Assembly (NCBI RefSeq): GCF_013255915.1
Contig: NZ_CP053896.1
Location: 558,001 to 622,000 of the forward strand
Direction of reading: 5' to 3'
From: Providencia rettgeri
GTDB lineage: Bacteria; Pseudomonadota; Gammaproteobacteria; Enterobacterales; Enterobacteriaceae
Length of the DNA: 64,000 bases
Of this stretch, positions 25,965 through 34,648 are shown piece by piece. A program made the translations under genes and the position numbers. The notes beneath the pieces are model-generated. The model searched no databases. It was not told the origin of the DNA and saw nothing but the letters and a program-made list of their open reading frames with translations. Every line of letters starts with the position of its first letter. The stretch's first letter is position 1.

Positions 25965-26759
25965 TCAATTAGTTGCTAGCACAATTGTACGCAAGAACTC
26001 GTCTAATAATCGGCTGTCACGGCAAGCGGGCTCAGGAAATTGCATTCGCTCTGCGTTGGCAATAACTTCCAAAACGAGCTTATCAATAGCTGGTCGCCTC
26101 GCGCCATAATCACTTTCAACTGCTTGGTGCTTAATAACCAGCAATTCATCTATCTCTGTGAGTACCTTGTTATCGGTAACTGTGGCCGCGACTAATTCAG
26201 AAAATGCCATTGGTGGCATGCTCTTACTTACTTCTATCCAACGCAGGGCTAATACCGCACGCAGCAGATAAAGATATTTTTTCAGTTTAACGCGCTCACC
26301 TTTAAAGTCAGTATGTAAATTACGCTTACTTATTGATAAATAGTGATAGCGTGATTTTAATGGTGAATAAAATTGCGCAGCCAGTTGCTCCAGTTGAGCA
26401 AAAAATGCTTCATCCTTAAAATAAACAATGGGTGAATGCAACCACTCTATTAATGCAGGGTTAGAATTACGCATTAATTTCAATGCCTTAGATAGCTCCC
26501 AACCCGATACATCCAGCTCATCATCAATTGGCTTTTCTATCACATCGCGCTTTTTATCTAGCGTTAGGTACCAAGCAAGTTTGTGAACATAGATAAATCG
26601 GACATCATAGTCGCTGTCGCGGGAGGCAAAGCCCCAACCGCGACTTCCGGACTCACACGCAAACAGTATTTTAACGTGATGAGTTTCTTCTATTTCTTTG
26701 AGTGTATTTCCTATCCGTTCTTTCATCAGCACGGATACACTTTCATGGCCAGTTTCCAT
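25965..26759 (-). CDS. RlaP-type nucleotidyltransferase (PF10127 family), RNA-repair associated
   Basis: A 264-residue protein with a Pol-beta-type nucleotidyltransferase core: ESGSRGWGFASRDSDYDVRFIYVH (about 34-57), holding the GS and DxD metal-binding residues. ALIEWLHSPIVY and a helical C-terminal half with KLKKYLYLLRAVLALRWIE follow. It resembles the YcgL/RlaP group, repeatedly found next to RtcB RNA ligases and predicted to modify RNA ends. It is the last gene of the rtc operon, 24 bases after rtcB, behind AGGAGAAAGC. Its substrate is not established. Confidence 0.83.
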   Translation of the reverse strand: METGHESVSVLMKERIGNTLKEIEETHHVKILFACESGSRGWGFASRDSDYDVRFIYVHKLAWYLTLDKKRDVIEKPIDDELDVSGWELSKALKLMRNSNPALIEWLHSPIVYFKDEAFFAQLEQLAAQFYSPLKSRYHYLSISKRNLHTDFKGERVKLKKYLYLLRAVLALRWIEVSKSMPPMAFSELVAATVTDNKVLTEIDELLVIKHQAVESDYGARRPAIDKLVLEVIANAERMQFPEPACRDSRLLDEFLRTIVLATN

Positions 26760-26783
26760 GCTTTCTCCTGTTACTTTTTATAT

Positions 26784-28010
26784 TTACCCTTTCACACACA
26801 CCACTTGGCGTAGGGTATGAACAATTTCAACCAGTGATGATTGAGCCGCCATAACTGCGTCGATGTCTTTGTATGCCATCGGTATTTCGTCAATCACATC
26901 ACTGTCTTTTCGGCACTCAACATGGGCGGTCGCCATTTTTTGGTCGCTTACAGAGAAACGTTTTTTCGCCTCTGTCCGGCTCATTACGCGTCCTGCGCCG
27001 TGGCTACAGGAACAAAAACTTTCTTCGTCACCTAAACCGCGCACGATAAAACTTTTTGCTCCCATAGACCCTGGAATGATCCCCATTTGGCCCTTTCGAG
27101 CCGACACGGCACCTTTTCGGGTTACCAGTACCTCTTCACCAAAGTGCTGTTCTTTTTGCACATAGTTATGATGGCAATTTACGGCTTCTTGCTCTGTGAT
27201 AAACGGTTTTGGAATTTCGCGTGATAGTGCTTCCAGAACGCGGTGCATCATCACTTCACGGTTATGGCGAGCAAAGTCCTGCGCCCAACCTACCGCTTCC
27301 ATATAGTCATTAAAATGCACGCTTCCTTCTTCGAAATACGCGAGGTCTCTATCCGGCAAATTGGCGATATGCTGTTGCATATCTTTTTGCGCTAATGTGA
27401 TAAACAGATTACCAATCGCGTTTCCTACACCACGTGACCCGCTATGTAGCATTACCCACACGCGGTCTTGTTCATCCAAACACAGTTCAATAAAGTGGTT
27501 TCCCGTTCCCAATGTTCCTAAGTGGTTGTAATGATTGGTTCCACGCAGTTTTGGGTACTTATCACAGATACGTTTGAACTCTTCATCCAAGTGTGCCCAG
27601 TGGGTATCGACAATATCTGGTGTACGATGCCAAGCCCCTTTATCACGTCCATGTCGATGTGTAGTTCGACCGTGCGGAACCGCCGACTCAATAGCAAAAC
27701 GGATGTTTTGCAAGCTATCCGGCAAATCCGATGCGGTTAAGGACGTTCGCACGGCAATCATTCCACAACCAATATCCACGCCGACTGCCGCAGGAATAAT
27801 TGCCCCTTTGGTTGGTATCACACTTCCAATCGTCGAACCTTTCCCAACGTGTACATCAGGCATTACCGCAAGGTGCTTAAAAATAAACGGCATTTTAGCG
27901 GTGTTTTGTAGTTGTGTTACCGCTTTCGGGTCTACAGGCACGCCGTTGGTCCACATTTTTACAGGCACGCCATTTTCTTGAATTAATTGATTAAATTTAT
28001 TGTTATTCAT
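26784..28010 (-). CDS. rtcB: RtcB RNA-splicing ligase
   Basis: A 408-residue GTP/Mn-dependent RNA ligase that joins 3'-phosphate or 2',3'-cyclic-phosphate ends to 5'-OH ends. The metal-binding residues lie in MPDVHVGKG and VGVDIGCGM, with GTLGTGNHFIEL, LHSGSRGVGN, SMGAKSFIVRG and the guanylated His in SCSHGAGR. The full set of active-site motifs is present. It starts two bases after the slipin stop codon with its ribosome site (AAGGAATAAC) across the junction. Transcription should depend on RtcR and sigma54. No rtcA cyclase gene follows; a nucleotidyltransferase gene takes its place. Confidence 0.95.
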   Translation of the reverse strand: MNNNKFNQLIQENGVPVKMWTNGVPVDPKAVTQLQNTAKMPFIFKHLAVMPDVHVGKGSTIGSVIPTKGAIIPAAVGVDIGCGMIAVRTSLTASDLPDSLQNIRFAIESAVPHGRTTHRHGRDKGAWHRTPDIVDTHWAHLDEEFKRICDKYPKLRGTNHYNHLGTLGTGNHFIELCLDEQDRVWVMLHSGSRGVGNAIGNLFITLAQKDMQQHIANLPDRDLAYFEEGSVHFNDYMEAVGWAQDFARHNREVMMHRVLEALSREIPKPFITEQEAVNCHHNYVQKEQHFGEEVLVTRKGAVSARKGQMGIIPGSMGAKSFIVRGLGDEESFCSCSHGAGRVMSRTEAKKRFSVSDQKMATAHVECRKDSDVIDEIPMAYKDIDAVMAAQSSLVEIVHTLRQVVCVKG

Positions 28011-28012
28011 TG

Positions 28013-29131
28013 TTATTCCTTAATTTTTACCAATCCGTTTAATACTTGATCTAATCCACCGTAAACGGAAATTTGGTCGATTCGATGTGCGATACTTTCT
28101 AAGGTCTCAAGTTCTTTTAAACGCAATGCAACCGGGTTGTTTTCCATTACTTTTGCGGTATTTAACAGTGAACGAGTCGCGGCAGTTTCTTCGCGGCGGC
28201 GGATCACGTTAGCTTGTGCCGATTTTTCGGCTTCAACGACTTGGGATAAAATAGTGCGCATATCTCCCGGCAAAATGATGTCTTTTACACCGATACTGTC
28301 AATTTCTAGGCCAAATTCAACCACGCATTGCGCGACTTGAGCTAACATCAGCTCATCGACTAATTGTTTGTTTTCTAATAGTTCATCTAAGGTTCGAGTC
28401 CCCACGATTTCTCGTATTGAAAACTGCAATTCACGATATAAATGCTCTACAGGCTGACTCAATTTTGAGAACGCCAGTAAAATATCGTGATAGCGCCAGT
28501 TGGCGCACAGGTTGATGCGTAATGTGACTTTGTCTTTGGTTAAAATCTCTTGTCCGCTAATTTCTAATGATTGTAAACGGGTATCTATTATCTCAACTTC
28601 CGGTTTGTGGTTGATTTTCCAATAACCGTAAGTTCCCGGTTGTAATAAATCTTGTATCTCACCATCAATTTTTAACATACCGACATGCCATGCAGGTACT
28701 TGGCTAATCAAGGCCAACTCATTGCCTTTAATGCGTTTTTTACCCATCAGACGTGCAACGAATGCAGAGTCAATAACGCTATTTTCTAGCGACTGCGGCT
28801 CCACTTTTAAATTATTGCCATTTTTCCAATACAACCGACGGGTCGCTGGTGGCAATATTTCTGTCAAACTATTGTGCAAGTAAATAAAACCAATCTCGTC
28901 ATCAGTCAAAGCGATGTCAATACAGTGGTCATCAACCCAATCAGGGTGAAATTGGCGTAAGTGGTCTGCTAGTTTTTCATCAATAGGTTCGTTATCAAGT
29001 GTGAACAATGACACAGTCAATCGATTGAACCAATCGTTTAAACGGTGCTCACCCGCAGTCAGTAATTGTTTAAAATCCCCATTTTTAGCGGTCAATGCGA
29101 TTTGTCCTTGAGCGATATTTATTTTTTTCAT
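28013..29131 (-). CDS. Slipin/SPFH-domain protein of the rtc operon
   Basis: A 372-residue protein with an SPFH/Band-7 domain at about residues 155-320 (EIIDTRLQSLEISGQEILTKDKVTLRINL, REIVGTRTLDELL, FGLEIDSIGVKDIILP) and a coiled-coil C-terminal end (AEKSAQANVIRRREETAATRSLLNTAKVMENN). The N-terminal half is divergent and lacks the usual hydrophobic hairpin. Slipins of this kind recur in rtc operons. They may form oligomeric membrane-associated scaffolds, but the function in RNA repair is unknown. It is the first protein gene after the structured RNA leader. Confidence 0.85.
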   Translation of the reverse strand: MKKINIAQGQIALTAKNGDFKQLLTAGEHRLNDWFNRLTVSLFTLDNEPIDEKLADHLRQFHPDWVDDHCIDIALTDDEIGFIYLHNSLTEILPPATRRLYWKNGNNLKVEPQSLENSVIDSAFVARLMGKKRIKGNELALISQVPAWHVGMLKIDGEIQDLLQPGTYGYWKINHKPEVEIIDTRLQSLEISGQEILTKDKVTLRINLCANWRYHDILLAFSKLSQPVEHLYRELQFSIREIVGTRTLDELLENKQLVDELMLAQVAQCVVEFGLEIDSIGVKDIILPGDMRTILSQVVEAEKSAQANVIRRREETAATRSLLNTAKVMENNPVALRLKELETLESIAHRIDQISVYGGLDQVLNGLVKIKE

Positions 29132-29155
29132 TATTTTTCCTTTTTCAATATTTAT

Positions 29156-29280
29156 CCGGCACTGAAGAAAAAAGCGAAGTGGTGAGGGGAAAAGTAGAGT
29201 GCCAAAATTGGCTGTCTAAATTTCTGCTCATCACTCGGCAAAGCTCTCGAGTGGCGGTTTTAAGCTTAACTTCTGCTTAG
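29156..29280 (-). other. Structured part of the rtc operon leader, possible second RNA module
   Basis: Between the tRNA-like element and the slipin start the transcript can form several hairpins. Arms (plus-strand positions) are GGCACT/AGTGCC (29158-29163, 29198-29203), GCCAA/TTGGC (29201-29212), CACTCG/CGAGTG (29232-29253) and TAAGC/GCTTA (29261-29279). No reading frame is credible. It may be a second Y-RNA-like module, as in operons with YrlA and YrlB, or a processing element. No folding was computed. Confidence 0.45.
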
Positions 29281-29292
29281 TTTTATACAGTT

Positions 29293-29440
29293 GGATTTGT
29301 ATTTTTTTCAGGAGTCGAACCTGATAGCTAGGCTATTACCAAGGTATCTTCCTGACGGCGGCATACAGACCATGTAGTGGCTAAGCCACCATGTCTGCAC
29401 CGGTTGAACTTGCAGTTCATACAATTTCCGGCAGTGGATG
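29293..29440 (-). ncRNA. Y-RNA-like (YrlA-like) RNA with tRNA-like T-arm in the rtc leader
   Basis: On the minus strand a perfect T-arm is present: TCAGG-TTCGACT-CCTGA (29308-29324), 5-bp stem with a 7-base loop matching TTCRANY. Upstream lie a hairpin TGAACT-TGC-AGTTCA (29405-29419, plus sense) enclosed by CCGG arms and a long hairpin with CAGAC/GTCTG, CATG and GTGGC/GCCAC arms (29366-29397). Acceptor and anticodon stems of a true tRNA are missing. Bacterial Y RNAs (YrlA/YrlB of Salmonella) lie beside rtcBA and end in a tRNA-like domain. The position, 10 bases downstream of the sigma54 promoter, fits such an RNA. Ends are approximate. No Rsr/Ro gene is in the window. Confidence 0.65.
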
Positions 29441-29450
29441 AATATAGTAT

Positions 29451-29467
29451 TGCCAGAAGCGTGCCAA
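29451..29467 (-). promoter_or_regulatory. Sigma54 promoter of the rtc operon
   Basis: The minus strand reads TTGGCACGCTTCTGGCA: the invariant GG and GC are separated by exactly 10 bases, as required for -24/-12 elements. It faces the RNA leader and slipin gene and lies about 150 bases from the divergent rtcR, whose product is a sigma54 activator. Confidence 0.85.
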
Positions 29468-29616
29468 CTTTTTTTAAAATGAAATAAATATTTCTACTAC
29501 ATTGAAAAATAAGTAAAAAATAATATTAAGAGAAAAGTGGGTAACATTGGCGTGGTAAATGGATTATGCTATTTATTATCTTTTTATATCGTAACTTATA
29601 AATTTATATAAATACT

Positions 29617-31200
29617 ATGAGCAAGAAACGTAAGGTTGTGATTGGTGTATTGGGCACAGTACTCGATAGAAGAGGCAAAAAAGCCAATCGCTGGACAAAA
29701 TGGCGGCCAACGGTTGGTCTTTGCCAACAGCCTGATTTGGATATTGGTCGTTTTGAATTACTGCATCAGGTGAATGACTATGGCATGGCGCACCGGGTGA
29801 AAGAGGATATTGAACAAGCTTCTCCCAATACGGAAGTGGTACTGCATGAGGTGGATATTGCTGACCCGTGGGATTTTGAAGAGGTTTATACCTCATTACT
29901 GGATTTTTCTTCGCATTATCAATTTGATACTGATAATGAAGAGTATCTTGTACATATCACTACGGGTACCCATGTGGTGCAAATCTGTTGGTTTTTATTA
30001 ACGGAAGCTCATTATTTACCAGCCAAATTAATTCAAACTTCACCGAGCCAAAAAGGGCGAGAAAAAGACCCTATCGGCATTCATACCGTGATTGACCTTG
30101 ATTTAAGCCGTTATACCCATATCACCAGCCGTTTCCAAACAGAGCAGCAACAGCAGGTTTCGTTTTTAAAATCGGGTATTGCCACCCGCAACGCGGCATT
30201 TAATACCATGATTGAGCAAATCGAACGTGTCGCACTGCGTTCTAAAGCCCCGATTTTACTCAATGGGCCAACGGGGGCGGGGAAGTCTTTCTTAGCTCGG
30301 CGAATTTATCAACTGCGTGAAAGTCGCCACCAAGTTAAAGGGCGCTTTGTGGAAGTAAACTGCGCTACCTTGCGTGGTGATAACGCTATGTCAACGCTGT
30401 TTGGTCATGTAAAAGGGGCATTCACAGGGGCAATCAACCCAAGGCGTGGATTACTGAAAGAAGCGGATGGCGGTATTTTATTTCTCGATGAAATTGCGGA
30501 ACTTGGGCTAGATGAACAAGCAATGCTATTGAAAGCCATCGAAGAAAAAAGCTTTTTCCCTTATGGTTCAGATGAAGAAATTCACAGTGATTTTCAATTA
30601 ATTGCAGGGACTCACCGTAATTTGGCGCAGCAAGTGGAGGAGGGCAAATTTCGTGAAGACCTATTTGCCCGTATCAATATGTGGACGTTTGCGTTACCGG
30701 GCTTGCGTGACCGCCGTGAAGACATCGAACCGAATATTGATTATGAATTAGCCAAATTTTGCCAAGAGCAACAAAGCCAAATTCGTTTTGATAGCGAAGC
30801 TCGCAATGTGTATGTGAAGTTTGCCTGTTCCTCTCAGGCCCTGTGGCGTGGCAATTTTCGTGAGTTGGGTGCATCCATTAGCCGGATGGCAACGTTTGCC
30901 GAACGCGGGCGTATTACTAAAGCGGTGGCCGAAGAAGAAATTGGCCGTTTGCAAGCCCAATGGCAGTCAAAATCAACCAATACATTACCAAAGCAAATTG
31001 GTGAAATTGATTTATTCGACCAGCAACAGCTGGCAACAGTGCTGGAAGTTTGTCGCCGTTCATCTACCCTTTCCGAAGCGGGGCGTGAGCTGTTTGCCGT
31101 TTCGCGGCAACATAAAAAACAGCCCAATGATGCAGATAGGCTGCGAAAGTATCTCGCTAAATTTGGATTGGATTGGGATGGGTTGAAGGGGAACGGTTGA
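29617..31200 (+). CDS. rtcR: RtcR, CARF-domain sigma54-dependent activator of the rtc operon
   Basis: A 527-residue protein. Residues 1-180 form the CARF-type sensor domain that binds an RNA-derived ligand (VLGTVLDRRG, HITTGTHVVQICWFLL). The AAA+ domain (about 185-425) has Walker A GPTGAGKS, the sigma54-contacting GAFTGA, Walker B GILFLDEIAEL and RREDIEPNIDYEL. A C-terminal DNA-binding helix region ends the protein. It is divergent from the sigma54 promoter. Known RtcR proteins sense damage-related 2',3'-cyclic-phosphate RNAs. All motifs are intact. Confidence 0.94.
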   Translation: MSKKRKVVIGVLGTVLDRRGKKANRWTKWRPTVGLCQQPDLDIGRFELLHQVNDYGMAHRVKEDIEQASPNTEVVLHEVDIADPWDFEEVYTSLLDFSSHYQFDTDNEEYLVHITTGTHVVQICWFLLTEAHYLPAKLIQTSPSQKGREKDPIGIHTVIDLDLSRYTHITSRFQTEQQQQVSFLKSGIATRNAAFNTMIEQIERVALRSKAPILLNGPTGAGKSFLARRIYQLRESRHQVKGRFVEVNCATLRGDNAMSTLFGHVKGAFTGAINPRRGLLKEADGGILFLDEIAELGLDEQAMLLKAIEEKSFFPYGSDEEIHSDFQLIAGTHRNLAQQVEEGKFREDLFARINMWTFALPGLRDRREDIEPNIDYELAKFCQEQQSQIRFDSEARNVYVKFACSSQALWRGNFRELGASISRMATFAERGRITKAVAEEEIGRLQAQWQSKSTNTLPKQIGEIDLFDQQQLATVLEVCRRSSTLSEAGRELFAVSRQHKKQPNDADRLRKYLAKFGLDWDGLKGNG

Positions 31201-31213
31201 AAAAATTTATAGT

Positions 31214-31236
31214 AGAAAGCCCCTATTAAGGGGCAA
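31214..31236 (-). terminator. Terminator of the inverse autotransporter gene
   Basis: On the minus strand GCCCCT and AGGGGC pair around a short loop and are followed by TTTCTACTATAAATTTTTT. It lies about 50 bases past the stop of the minus-strand adhesin gene and just beyond the stop of rtcR. Confidence 0.6.
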
Positions 31237-31288
31237 ATTGTGACGCTGAAAGGGCAGTTAAATTAAGTCTATTTTATTGTTAGCAGTG

Positions 31289-33457
31289 TTATCCCATATT
31301 TTGAAATAGCTCCCTTAGCAAACTTAACGGTGTGCGTGTAGGACTATTTTTCTCATTTACTGTAGATTTAAAAAGAGTCCCAATACTCGGCTGAATATTT
31401 ATCGCAGATCCATCCCTTAGAAAGTTAACTTGTATTGTTCGACTATCGCCATTCAGGGTGGCAATGATATTTATAGAACCTTCGACTAAGCTGCTGATTT
31501 CTAATTCTGTATTTCCATATTCATCAGTCAATTTAATTGGTGAGATAATGGCATTTGCTGCTTCAAAGTGAACGTGTGCTCCTGCGATGCTTTGTCGGCT
31601 ATTATTCACAATATGCAGTTTAATTTTGTTTTTACTGATCCCATCTGCCACTGCATTGTTTTGAATGATATCGACGCTACCAATAAATGACTGGCTAATA
31701 TCGGATTTAAAGTTATATATTTCATTAATTTCTGTACCATGCTCAATATTTGCTTTTATTGCATAACTTCCTGATACCAAACTAGTAAATTGAATGGAAG
31801 CTTCACCTTTACTGTTAGCGATGATGCTATGGGATTGTTCAGAAACTGATTTTTCTGCCTGAGCCTTCCACATAAAATGATTAAGTAATGAATAATATCC
31901 CGTATTTTTTTGATTAATAGAATTAAGATTTGCAGGCAATGTGAAATTGACTTTCGCATTGGGTACTGGGTGGCCAAGAGTATCTTTAATTACTACAGTG
32001 AATATATTTGTATTTTTACCATCAGCGACAGCATTATTTCTTTTTGCGGTATTCTTATGGGTGATAGTGAGAGCGCCTGTGTTGGTAACTTCAATTAACG
32101 TTTCTGCTTGTGGGGAAACATTTCCGTTAATGTCATAAGCCGTCACGGTTAAGCGATAAAGATTGAGTTGTGAGTTTTTAAATGAATGATTGGCAATTTT
32201 ATAAGACGGTAGTTTTACTGAACTTTCTCTGCCATTAAGGTGTATTTCCCCCCCAGCGGCTATCAATTCAGGGGCTTCTATCACTATTTTTTCTAGCGGG
32301 TATTTCGTGGTTAAATTGCGGATAATAGAAAGTTCTTCTCCTGTCATACCCTGAATAACTTTCGGTAATGATAATGAAATTAAGCTTTTCTTTTGGTATT
32401 CCAACACAATATTGTTATTACGGTTAATAAAATCATAGCGATTGGTGGAAATATGGCGAGTGGCCGCTACCGCCGAAGTATCAAGATGTTGCGCTAAGCT
32501 CCTTCCTAGCAACCAATTAAACGCCACTTTAGCATTTGTCTCATTTGTTCCACTATTGCCTATTTTATGTTCTGCATTTATTGCGAGCAGGGGAAATGGA
32601 GACCAATTGACGCCGACGGTAGCCGCCATTGGGTCTTTCTGGCGCTCATTTTTGCCAAATAAAGCGACGTCATCTCCGTAATATTGTTCCAGTTTTAGGT
32701 TCGCACCTAAATTCGCATACGTGGGTAGCCAACCTTCAAGTTGAATATCCCAGCCGTTGGCGGGGCGTGCGTTATAATCATCGGCTAATTTGGATGCACT
32801 GCGCCAAGTCGATAGCCCCAAATAGCTATTCGCACTCATTCGAACGTAATCTTGAGCATATTCCACACCAAACCCTAAGCGCGAATGGTAATGGGATAAA
32901 TCATGATCAAAGAAAGCATTTACCCCTATCATGCTACTTTGTTGGAAATGACGTAAACCAATACCGTTATTGGTCTGTAGCCGGCCATCAGTGCGGTGAA
33001 TACTGTGCTGAGAAAATAACAACAAATCTTGTTGTTCATACCAAGGTACTAACCAATCTAATTGAGATGTCTTAATTGACAATTTTTTATCGAGATTAAT
33101 ATTTAGCCTGGCATTACCGGCTTTGGATAACCAATGTGTTATTTCATCCGTCGCCATATTTGCGGCTTTATGGCGAGCGTAATCTTGTGCCATATCTGCC
33201 AGATTTTTGGTGTTTTTTTCTTCAGAAGCAAAGTTTGCGGCATTTTGTCCATATTCCGCTAAAAAACGTTCAGTACTATCTTCGGGTTGGGTTCCTTCAA
33301 ATTGAATGGCCTGACTACCGAGTGTAGGTAAATCGTCTAAATGGACGATTTGGGCATAACTTGGCACCATTGGCAAAATAGCCGTAGACCAAATTGCCGT
33401 AGAGAGGAGCAAACTGTTCGGTAGTTTAGGTTTCAATTTTGACGAAGGGGGATTCAT
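31289..33457 (-). CDS. Inverse autotransporter (intimin/invasin family) adhesin
   Basis: A 722-residue outer-membrane protein. A signal peptide covers about residues 1-35 (SLLLSTAIWSTAILPMVPSYA). The inverse autotransporter beta-barrel domain follows (about 95-370), with WLVPWYEQQDLLLFSQHSIH, RLQTNNGIGLRHF and GVNAFFDHDLSHYHSRLGFG. The passenger contains two Big_1-like immunoglobulin repeats (NNAVADGKNTNIFTVVIKD and NNAVADGISKNKIKLHIVN). The ATG at 33457 is favoured by CAGGAA upstream and a normal signal peptide; the frame reaches 33508. It ends without a lectin-like tip domain, so it is a short member. Ligand unknown. Confidence 0.88.
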   Translation of the reverse strand: MNPPSSKLKPKLPNSLLLSTAIWSTAILPMVPSYAQIVHLDDLPTLGSQAIQFEGTQPEDSTERFLAEYGQNAANFASEEKNTKNLADMAQDYARHKAANMATDEITHWLSKAGNARLNINLDKKLSIKTSQLDWLVPWYEQQDLLLFSQHSIHRTDGRLQTNNGIGLRHFQQSSMIGVNAFFDHDLSHYHSRLGFGVEYAQDYVRMSANSYLGLSTWRSASKLADDYNARPANGWDIQLEGWLPTYANLGANLKLEQYYGDDVALFGKNERQKDPMAATVGVNWSPFPLLAINAEHKIGNSGTNETNAKVAFNWLLGRSLAQHLDTSAVAATRHISTNRYDFINRNNNIVLEYQKKSLISLSLPKVIQGMTGEELSIIRNLTTKYPLEKIVIEAPELIAAGGEIHLNGRESSVKLPSYKIANHSFKNSQLNLYRLTVTAYDINGNVSPQAETLIEVTNTGALTITHKNTAKRNNAVADGKNTNIFTVVIKDTLGHPVPNAKVNFTLPANLNSINQKNTGYYSLLNHFMWKAQAEKSVSEQSHSIIANSKGEASIQFTSLVSGSYAIKANIEHGTEINEIYNFKSDISQSFIGSVDIIQNNAVADGISKNKIKLHIVNNSRQSIAGAHVHFEAANAIISPIKLTDEYGNTELEISSLVEGSINIIATLNGDSRTIQVNFLRDGSAINIQPSIGTLFKSTVNEKNSPTRTPLSLLRELFQNMG

Positions 33458-33691
33458 CGAACATATTCCTGATATAAATATTAATATCGCTATTTTCAGG
33501 GCAGACAATGATCAGTGCTTGTGAATTGATCGGATGAATATGGAAATACGATTTGTATATTGGAAATATTTGGAATAACTGGCTTTGGTTGATAATCAAA
33601 AAATACGGAATACTATACAGATTAAAATAAATGATTTTTTTATTGGAAAAAATCTTACCATAATAAAAACAACAAATTAGATGAGGAAGTT

Positions 33692-34606
33692 ATGGAGTTA
33701 ACATTTTTAGGAACCAGTGCTGGGGTGCCGACAAAAGAGCGCAATGTCACCATTATGATATTAAATTTAGTCGGTATCCGTAAAAGCTACTGGTTATTTG
33801 ATTGTGGAGAAGGGACACAACATCGCATTTTAAATAGCCCATTTAAAACGCCAAAAATTGAGAAAATATTTATTACCCATTTACATGGCGACCATATTTT
33901 TGGTCTACCCGGTTTGTTATGTAGCCGCTCAATGGGTGGGGCAACAGACCCACTGACTGTTTATGGTCCAAAAGGGTTAAAACACTATATTGAAACGGTA
34001 TTAGCCGTGAGTGTGTCTTATATGACATACCCGTTGGAAATCGTTGAAATTGAAGCTGGGCAGTTATTTGATGATGGGGTGTTAATTGTGACGGCTTATG
34101 CTCTTGACCACCGTGTTGAGTGCTACGGCTATCGTATTGAAGAACATCCAAAAAGTGGTGCATTAGACGCAGTCAAATTAGCCAATGACAATATTCCTCG
34201 CGGCCCTTGGATGCAAGCGCTTAAAGCGGGTGAAACCATCGTTCTTGATGATGGGCGAGTCGTGAATGGGGCTGATTACCTTGGTGAGCCTATTCCCGGT
34301 AAAGTCGTTGCGATTTTTGGTGATACTCAACCAACAGAACAAGCACTGGAGCTTGCGAGAAATGCCGATGTGATGATCCATGAAACCACCTTAGAGGCTG
34401 AGTTTGCTCAAAAAGCCAATGAGCATGGCCACTCGACTACGGTACAAGCGGCTGAGCTAGCACGCGCGGCAGGGGTTAAGCGTTTTATCGCAACCCATAT
34501 TAGTGGTCGTTACGTGAGTGAAGATATACCAAGATTGCTTGCAGAGTGCCAATCGGTGTTCCCTGCAACAGAAATCGCAGAAGACTATTTAACCGTGAAG
34601 ATTTAA
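33692..34606 (+). CDS. rnz: Ribonuclease Z / RNase BN
   Basis: A 304-residue metallo-beta-lactamase-fold nuclease that processes tRNA 3' ends. The zinc-binding HLHGDHIFGLPGLL (about 63-76), DHRVECYGYR, FGDTQPT and the HGHSTTVQAAELA helix are present. The length agrees with enteric RNase BN. It starts behind GAGGAAGTT and is convergent with deoR. Proximity to the RNA-repair locus may be coincidental. Confidence 0.93.
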   Translation: MELTFLGTSAGVPTKERNVTIMILNLVGIRKSYWLFDCGEGTQHRILNSPFKTPKIEKIFITHLHGDHIFGLPGLLCSRSMGGATDPLTVYGPKGLKHYIETVLAVSVSYMTYPLEIVEIEAGQLFDDGVLIVTAYALDHRVECYGYRIEEHPKSGALDAVKLANDNIPRGPWMQALKAGETIVLDDGRVVNGADYLGEPIPGKVVAIFGDTQPTEQALELARNADVMIHETTLEAEFAQKANEHGHSTTVQAAELARAAGVKRFIATHISGRYVSEDIPRLLAECQSVFPATEIAEDYLTVKI

Positions 34607-34608
34607 TG

Positions 34609-34634
34609 TTAGCGGGCAAGATATTGTCCGCTAA
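34609..34634. repeat. Inverted repeat between convergent rnz and deoR
   Basis: TTAGCGG and CCGCTAA are 7-bp inverted arms around a 12-base loop in the 42-base gap between two converging genes. It may act as a weak two-way terminator, though no T-tract follows on either strand. Confidence 0.45.
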
Positions 34635-34648
34635 ACCTATTGGCGATT

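Noticed and set aside
27535..27981. Plus-strand frame of 148 codons
   Set aside because: It lies antisense within rtcB, whose motifs are fully conserved; composition is that of a shadow frame.
29308..29324. A tRNA gene, because of the perfect T-arm
   Set aside because: No 7-bp acceptor stem or anticodon arm can be formed around it. The element fits a tRNA-like module of a Y RNA better.
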